Source: Candidatus Neomicrothrix sp. UBA814 | Lineage (GTDB): Bacteria > Actinomycetota > Acidimicrobiia > Acidimicrobiales > Poriferisodalaceae | DNA length: 49,987 nt | Assembly: GCA_002296525.1 (NCBI GenBank) | Contig: DBIA01000026.1 | Location: forward strand, 5,468-55,454 | Reading direction: 5' to 3' | In this document: in pieces, positions 49,568-49,987 of the stretch | Layout: every line of letters starts with the position of its first letter | Numbering within the stretch: position 1 is the first letter of the stretch | The notes under the pieces: model-generated | The model's database searches: none | The model's input: only the letters and a program-made list of their open reading frames with translations | Told to the model about the DNA's origin: nothing | Made by a program: the position numbers and the translations under genes

Positions 49568-49987
49568 TCACCCGTCTGGCCATGGATCACTCATTTCCTT
49601 TGGCAGAGGCACTTCAAAGGCATTCAGGGTTAGACATATGAGGCAGTAATAGCCAACCGTGGTCACCAGTTCGACAGCGCCTGAGTTCGAGAAGGACCCC
49701 ACCATCTCATCATGGAGCTCAGACGAAACGCGATGATCAGCCAACAAGGTGGCGGTATAACGATGAGCCAATTCCAGGTCACCAAACCAACCCGGATTTT
49801 CTCCGGCCGCCAAACGGTCGAGAGCTTCTGGATCTAAACCCGCTTCTATCCCAATGGCCCTATGAGCAGCGAACTCAAACTTCGCTTTGTAGTGAACGCC
49901 GACCGTGCAAATCGCGACCTCGCGCACGTCAGGGGAAAGCCCTGTTCGGAAACGAACCGCAGCGCCTAGATCTAAAGCTGGGTGACC
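49568..49987 (-). CDS. Carboxymuconolactone decarboxylase (AhpD/CMD) family protein, 5' part outside window
   Basis: Partial gene: about 139 codons are visible and the frame stays open to the right edge of the window. HPALDLGAAVRFRTGLSPDVREVAICTVGVHYKAKFEFAAHRA is the typical CMD helical hairpin with the Glu-x-x-x-His of the family, and VTTVGYYCLICLTLNAFEVPLPKE is the C-terminal motif. The redox Cys-x-x-Cys of AhpD peroxidase-type members is absent, so thiol peroxidase activity is unlikely and a decarboxylase/isomerase-like or structural role is more plausible. The stop is 20 bases from the Ddn-like start, so it is probably the upstream gene of the same operon. Confidence 0.83.
   Translation of the reverse strand, partial: GHPALDLGAAVRFRTGLSPDVREVAICTVGVHYKAKFEFAAHRAIGIEAGLDPEALDRLAAGENPGWFGDLELAHRYTATLLADHRVSSELHDEMVGSFSNSGAVELVTTVGYYCLICLTLNAFEVPLPKEMSDPWPDG

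Noticed and set aside
1..49987. tRNA genes, CRISPR arrays, prophage and transposon genes
   Set aside because: None of the expected signatures (T-loop GGTTCGA in a cloverleaf, regularly spaced repeats, integrase or transposase motifs) was seen by eye.

Overview
The window looks like a piece of a marine or free-living actinobacterial chromosome, most likely from the Acidimicrobiia or a relative. The grounds are two luciferase-like (LLM) oxidoreductases, a Ddn-type deazaflavin-dependent protein, Ser/Asp/Glu-rich lipoproteins, an actinobacterial-style TetR/acyl-CoA carboxylase/acyl-CoA dehydrogenase operon, and several gene starts that look leaderless (TANNNT six or seven bases before ATG/GTG). 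GC content is in the low-to-mid 50s by eye (not computed). Coding density is very high: there is no gap above about 200 bases, several convergent genes overlap or nearly touch, and co-directional genes often overlap by 1-4 bases. No tRNA, rRNA, CRISPR array, transposase or phage gene was seen, so this reads as ordinary chromosome rich in catabolic genes.

Layout. 1-0.3 kb: end of a macro-domain protein. 0.5-5.3 kb: glycine betaine/proline ABC transporter proV-proW-proX, in which the permease carries a long extra membrane domain, closed by a strong hairpin. 5.4-8.0 kb (-): alpha/beta hydrolase, SDR and LLM monooxygenase operon. 8.0-8.9 kb (+): second alpha/beta hydrolase. 8.9-10.6 kb (-): ribH and a metal-dependent amidohydrolase. 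10.7-18.1 kb (+): acyl-CoA dehydrogenase, fused hydantoinase/oxoprolinase HyuA-HyuB, and two consecutive class III CoA-transferases. 18.1-20.8 kb (-): ilvE, LLM oxidoreductase, VOC protein. 20.95-26.5 kb (+): fused enoyl-CoA hydratase/3-hydroxyacyl-CoA dehydrogenase, HsaA-like flavin monooxygenase, class II aldolase-like protein, TcuA-like flavoprotein. 26.5-28.1 kb (-): acyl-CoA synthetase. 28.2-30.4 kb (+): monomeric isocitrate dehydrogenase. 30.6-36.6 kb (+): complete oligopeptide/dipeptide-type ABC importer. 36.6-41.1 kb: argG (-), an M20 deacylase (+), and the deoD-ahcY pair (-). 41.1-47.8 kb (+): aromatic-ring-hydroxylase-type FAD monooxygenase, then TetR, biotin-dependent acyl-CoA carboxylase beta and alpha, and an isovaleryl-CoA-dehydrogenase-like enzyme. 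47.8-50 kb (-): enolase-superfamily enzyme, Ddn-like protein and a carboxymuconolactone-decarboxylase-family protein cut by the window edge.

How it fits together. Two uptake systems (betaines; peptides or similar) sit among short operons that activate acids as CoA thioesters (AMP-dependent ligase, CoA-transferases), oxidise them (acyl-CoA dehydrogenases, FadB-like fusion), carboxylate branched acyl-CoAs, and attack substrates with flavin or deazaflavin oxygenases. RibH could help supply flavins. AhcY with DeoD forms a two-step route from S-adenosylhomocysteine to free purine base. The real substrates of most catabolic operons cannot be read from sequence.

The best leads for something new are: a TetR operator made of four half-sites on exact 10-bp spacing; the duplicated membrane module fused to the betaine permease; the HyuAB plus paired CoA-transferase operon, in which both transferases have Glu at the usual catalytic Asp position; an AhcY with Glu-to-Gln at a conserved substrate-binding position; and a four-gene CoA/monooxygenase/aldolase/TcuA-like operon of unknown substrate.
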